DNA from: Euglena gracilis
Taxonomy: Eukaryota; Euglenozoa; Euglenophyceae; Euglenales; Euglenaceae
NCBI GenBank assembly: GCA_900893395.1
Contig: CAAHFI011924469.1
Span: forward strand, 1 to 22,090
DNA: 22,090 nt
Direction: 5' to 3'
Under the pieces are notes generated by a model. It made no database searches. It was not told where the DNA came from and saw only the letters and a program-made list of their open reading frames with translations. Within the stretch, counting starts at the first letter, position 1. The number at the start of each line of letters is the position of its first letter. Positions 20,949 through 22,090 of the stretch are shown here, piece after piece. The position numbers and the translations under genes are program-made.

Positions 20949-22090
20949 TGGGGCCCTCGAACAGTTGAGCAACACAAGGGATTTGCCCCCCAAAACGGTG
21001 GAAACACAAGGGATTTTGTTATTTTGGGCCCTCGAACAGTTGAGCAACACAGGGATTTGCCCCCAAAACGAATGGAAACACAAGGGATTTTGTTATTTTG
21101 GGCCCTCGAACAGTTGAGCAACACAAGGGATTTGCCCCCCAAAAATCGGAAACACAAGGGATTTTGTTATTTTGGGCCCTCGAACAGTTGAGCAACACAA
21201 GGGATTTGCCCCCCAAAATCGGAACACAAGGGATTTTGTTATTTTGGGGCCCTCGAACAGTTGAGCAACACAAGGGATTTGCCCCCCAAAACGGTCGGAA
21301 ACAAGGGATTTTGTTATTTTGGGGCCCTCGAACAGTTGAGCAACACAAGGGATTTGCCCCCCAAAACGGTAAACACAAGGGATTTTGTTATTTTGGGCCC
21401 TCGAACAGTTGAGCAACACAAGGATTTGCCCCCAAACGATCGGAAACACAAGGGATTTTGTTATTTTGGGGCCCTCGAACAGTTGAGCAACACAGGATTT
21501 GCCCCCAAAACGACTCGAAACACAAGGGATTTTGTATTTTGGGGCCCTCGAACAGTTGAGCAACACAAGGGATTTGCCCCCAAAACGAATCGGAAAACAA
21601 GGATTTTGTTATTTTGGGGCCCTCGAACAGTTGAGCAACACAAGGGATTTGCCCCCCAAAACAATCGGAACACAAGGGATTTTGTTATTTTGGGGCCTCG
21701 AACAGTTGAGCAACACAAGGGATTGCCCCCAAAACGAATCGGAAACACAAGGGATTTTGTTATTTTGGGGCCCTCGAACAGTTGAGCAACAAGGGATTTG
21801 CCCCCAAAACGAATCGGAAACACAAGGGATTTTGTTATTTGGGGCCCTCGAACAGTTGAGCAACACAAGGGATTTGCCCCCAAAACGAATTGGAAAACAC
21901 AAGGGATTTTGTTATTTTGGGGCCTCGAACAGTTGAGCAACACAAGGGATTTGCCCCCAAAACGAAATCGGAAACACAAGGATTTTGTTATTTTGGGGCC
22001 CTCGAACAGTTGAGCAACACAGGGATTTGCCCCAAAACGAATCGGAAACACAAGGGATTTTTTTATTTGGGGCCGAACAGTTGAGCAACA
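20949..22090 (+). repeat. Right shoulder: divergent subfamily, 15 complete monomers plus a partial
   Basis: Monomers of 72-78 bp that always carry GTTGAGC. CAACACAAGGG or a short form of it replaces the A-run version found everywhere else. GGAAACAC replaces GGTAACAC, and towards the right CGAATCGG replaces CGGTTTGG. The piece after CCCCAAAA changes stepwise: CGGTGGAAAC (20997), CGAATGG (21069), AATCGG (21144), CGGTCGG (21291), CGATCGG (21437), then mostly CGAATCGG to the end. The C-run shortens from six to mainly five. One-base changes are frequent, and GGGCCC is lost where GGGGCCTCG occurs (21691, 21918) and in the final partial monomer. I see no gene or flank. Confidence 0.95.

Larger units (their letters stand above)
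1..22090 (+). repeat. Tandem satellite array, 71-79 bp monomer, 285 complete copies
   Basis: Every base belongs to a head-to-tail repeat whose monomer I phase at the T before GGGGCCCTCG. Stepping from one such point to the next gives 285 complete monomers and a 23-base partial one at 22068-22090. All are in the same orientation and no unique sequence lies between them. The array splits into a left shoulder, a tidy 75-76 bp block, a mosaic, a 79-bp core and a divergent right shoulder. Monomer size, head-to-tail order, a uniform centre and variable edges are the known hallmarks of satellite DNA evolving by unequal exchange. I do not recognise the family and cannot name the host. There is no sign of a gene, tRNA, rRNA or transposon. 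Confidence 0.99.

Noticed and set aside
1-22090. CRISPR array
   Set aside because: There is no alternation of a constant repeat with unique spacers. The whole 75-79 bp unit is conserved, and there are no cas genes.
1-22090. Telomeric repeat, because TTTTGGGG is the telomere unit of some ciliates
   Set aside because: TTTTGGGG occurs once per monomer and is never in tandem; it is only a part of the 79-bp unit.
1-22090. G-quadruplex clusters from the GGGG and GGG runs
   Set aside because: G-runs of three or more are separated by about 13-31 bases, too far apart for the usual four-run motif. The G-rich patches in a few left monomers (for example CGGGGGG near 281) are isolated.
1-22090. Transposon, retroelement or virus-derived repeat
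   Set aside because: There are no terminal repeats with unique interior, no coding remnant, no target-site duplication and no poly-A tail. Only short tandem monomers are seen.
1-22090. Bacterial or phage repeat, tRNA, rRNA, promoters or terminators
   Set aside because: Nothing but the monomer is present. Hairpins occur in every unit and are not followed by a consistent T-run beside any gene, so calling terminators or promoters would be unsupported.

Overview
The whole 22,090-base window is one uninterrupted head-to-tail tandem array, a satellite or very long minisatellite. I find no gene, RNA gene, mobile element or unique flanking sequence. I walked it unit by unit and count 285 complete monomers plus a partial one at the right end, all in the same orientation. 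Monomer length is 71-79 bp. The commonest form is 79 bp, 46% G+C, with two CpG and one GGGCCC per unit. Both window ends lie inside the repeat, so neither true array edge is seen. The organism cannot be named from this. A homogenised array of this size with diverged shoulders is typical of eukaryotic satellite DNA (pericentromeric, subtelomeric or B-chromosome heterochromatin). I do not recognise the family.

Layout: (1) 1-4745, 63 left-shoulder monomers of 72-78 bp (extremes 71 and 79), mixed in type and rich in one-base length changes, most of all before about 2560. (2) 4746-6408, 22 tidy monomers of 75-76 bp all carrying GTTGGC, with a local three-monomer higher-order repeat. (3) 6409-7553, 15 mosaic monomers combining left-type and core-type markers. 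(4) 7554-20637, the core: 166 monomers of a 79-bp type, including a run of 35 in a row that read as identical. (5) 20638-20948, four core-like monomers, most of them damaged. (6) 20949-22090, 15 complete monomers and a partial one of a distinct right-shoulder type (CAACACAAGGG and CGAATCGGAAAC in place of CAACAAAAAGGG and CGGTTTGGTAAC).

The main results concern how the array is built and how it evolved. The monomer is itself a decayed dimer of two related halves. Three two-state markers occur in all eight combinations, which points to exchange between monomers. The core looks like a recent amplification set between older, different shoulders: its left border is a gradient and its right border is abrupt. 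Long open frames occur on both strands only because 75 is divisible by three and some frames of the monomer lack stops. I treat none of them as genes.
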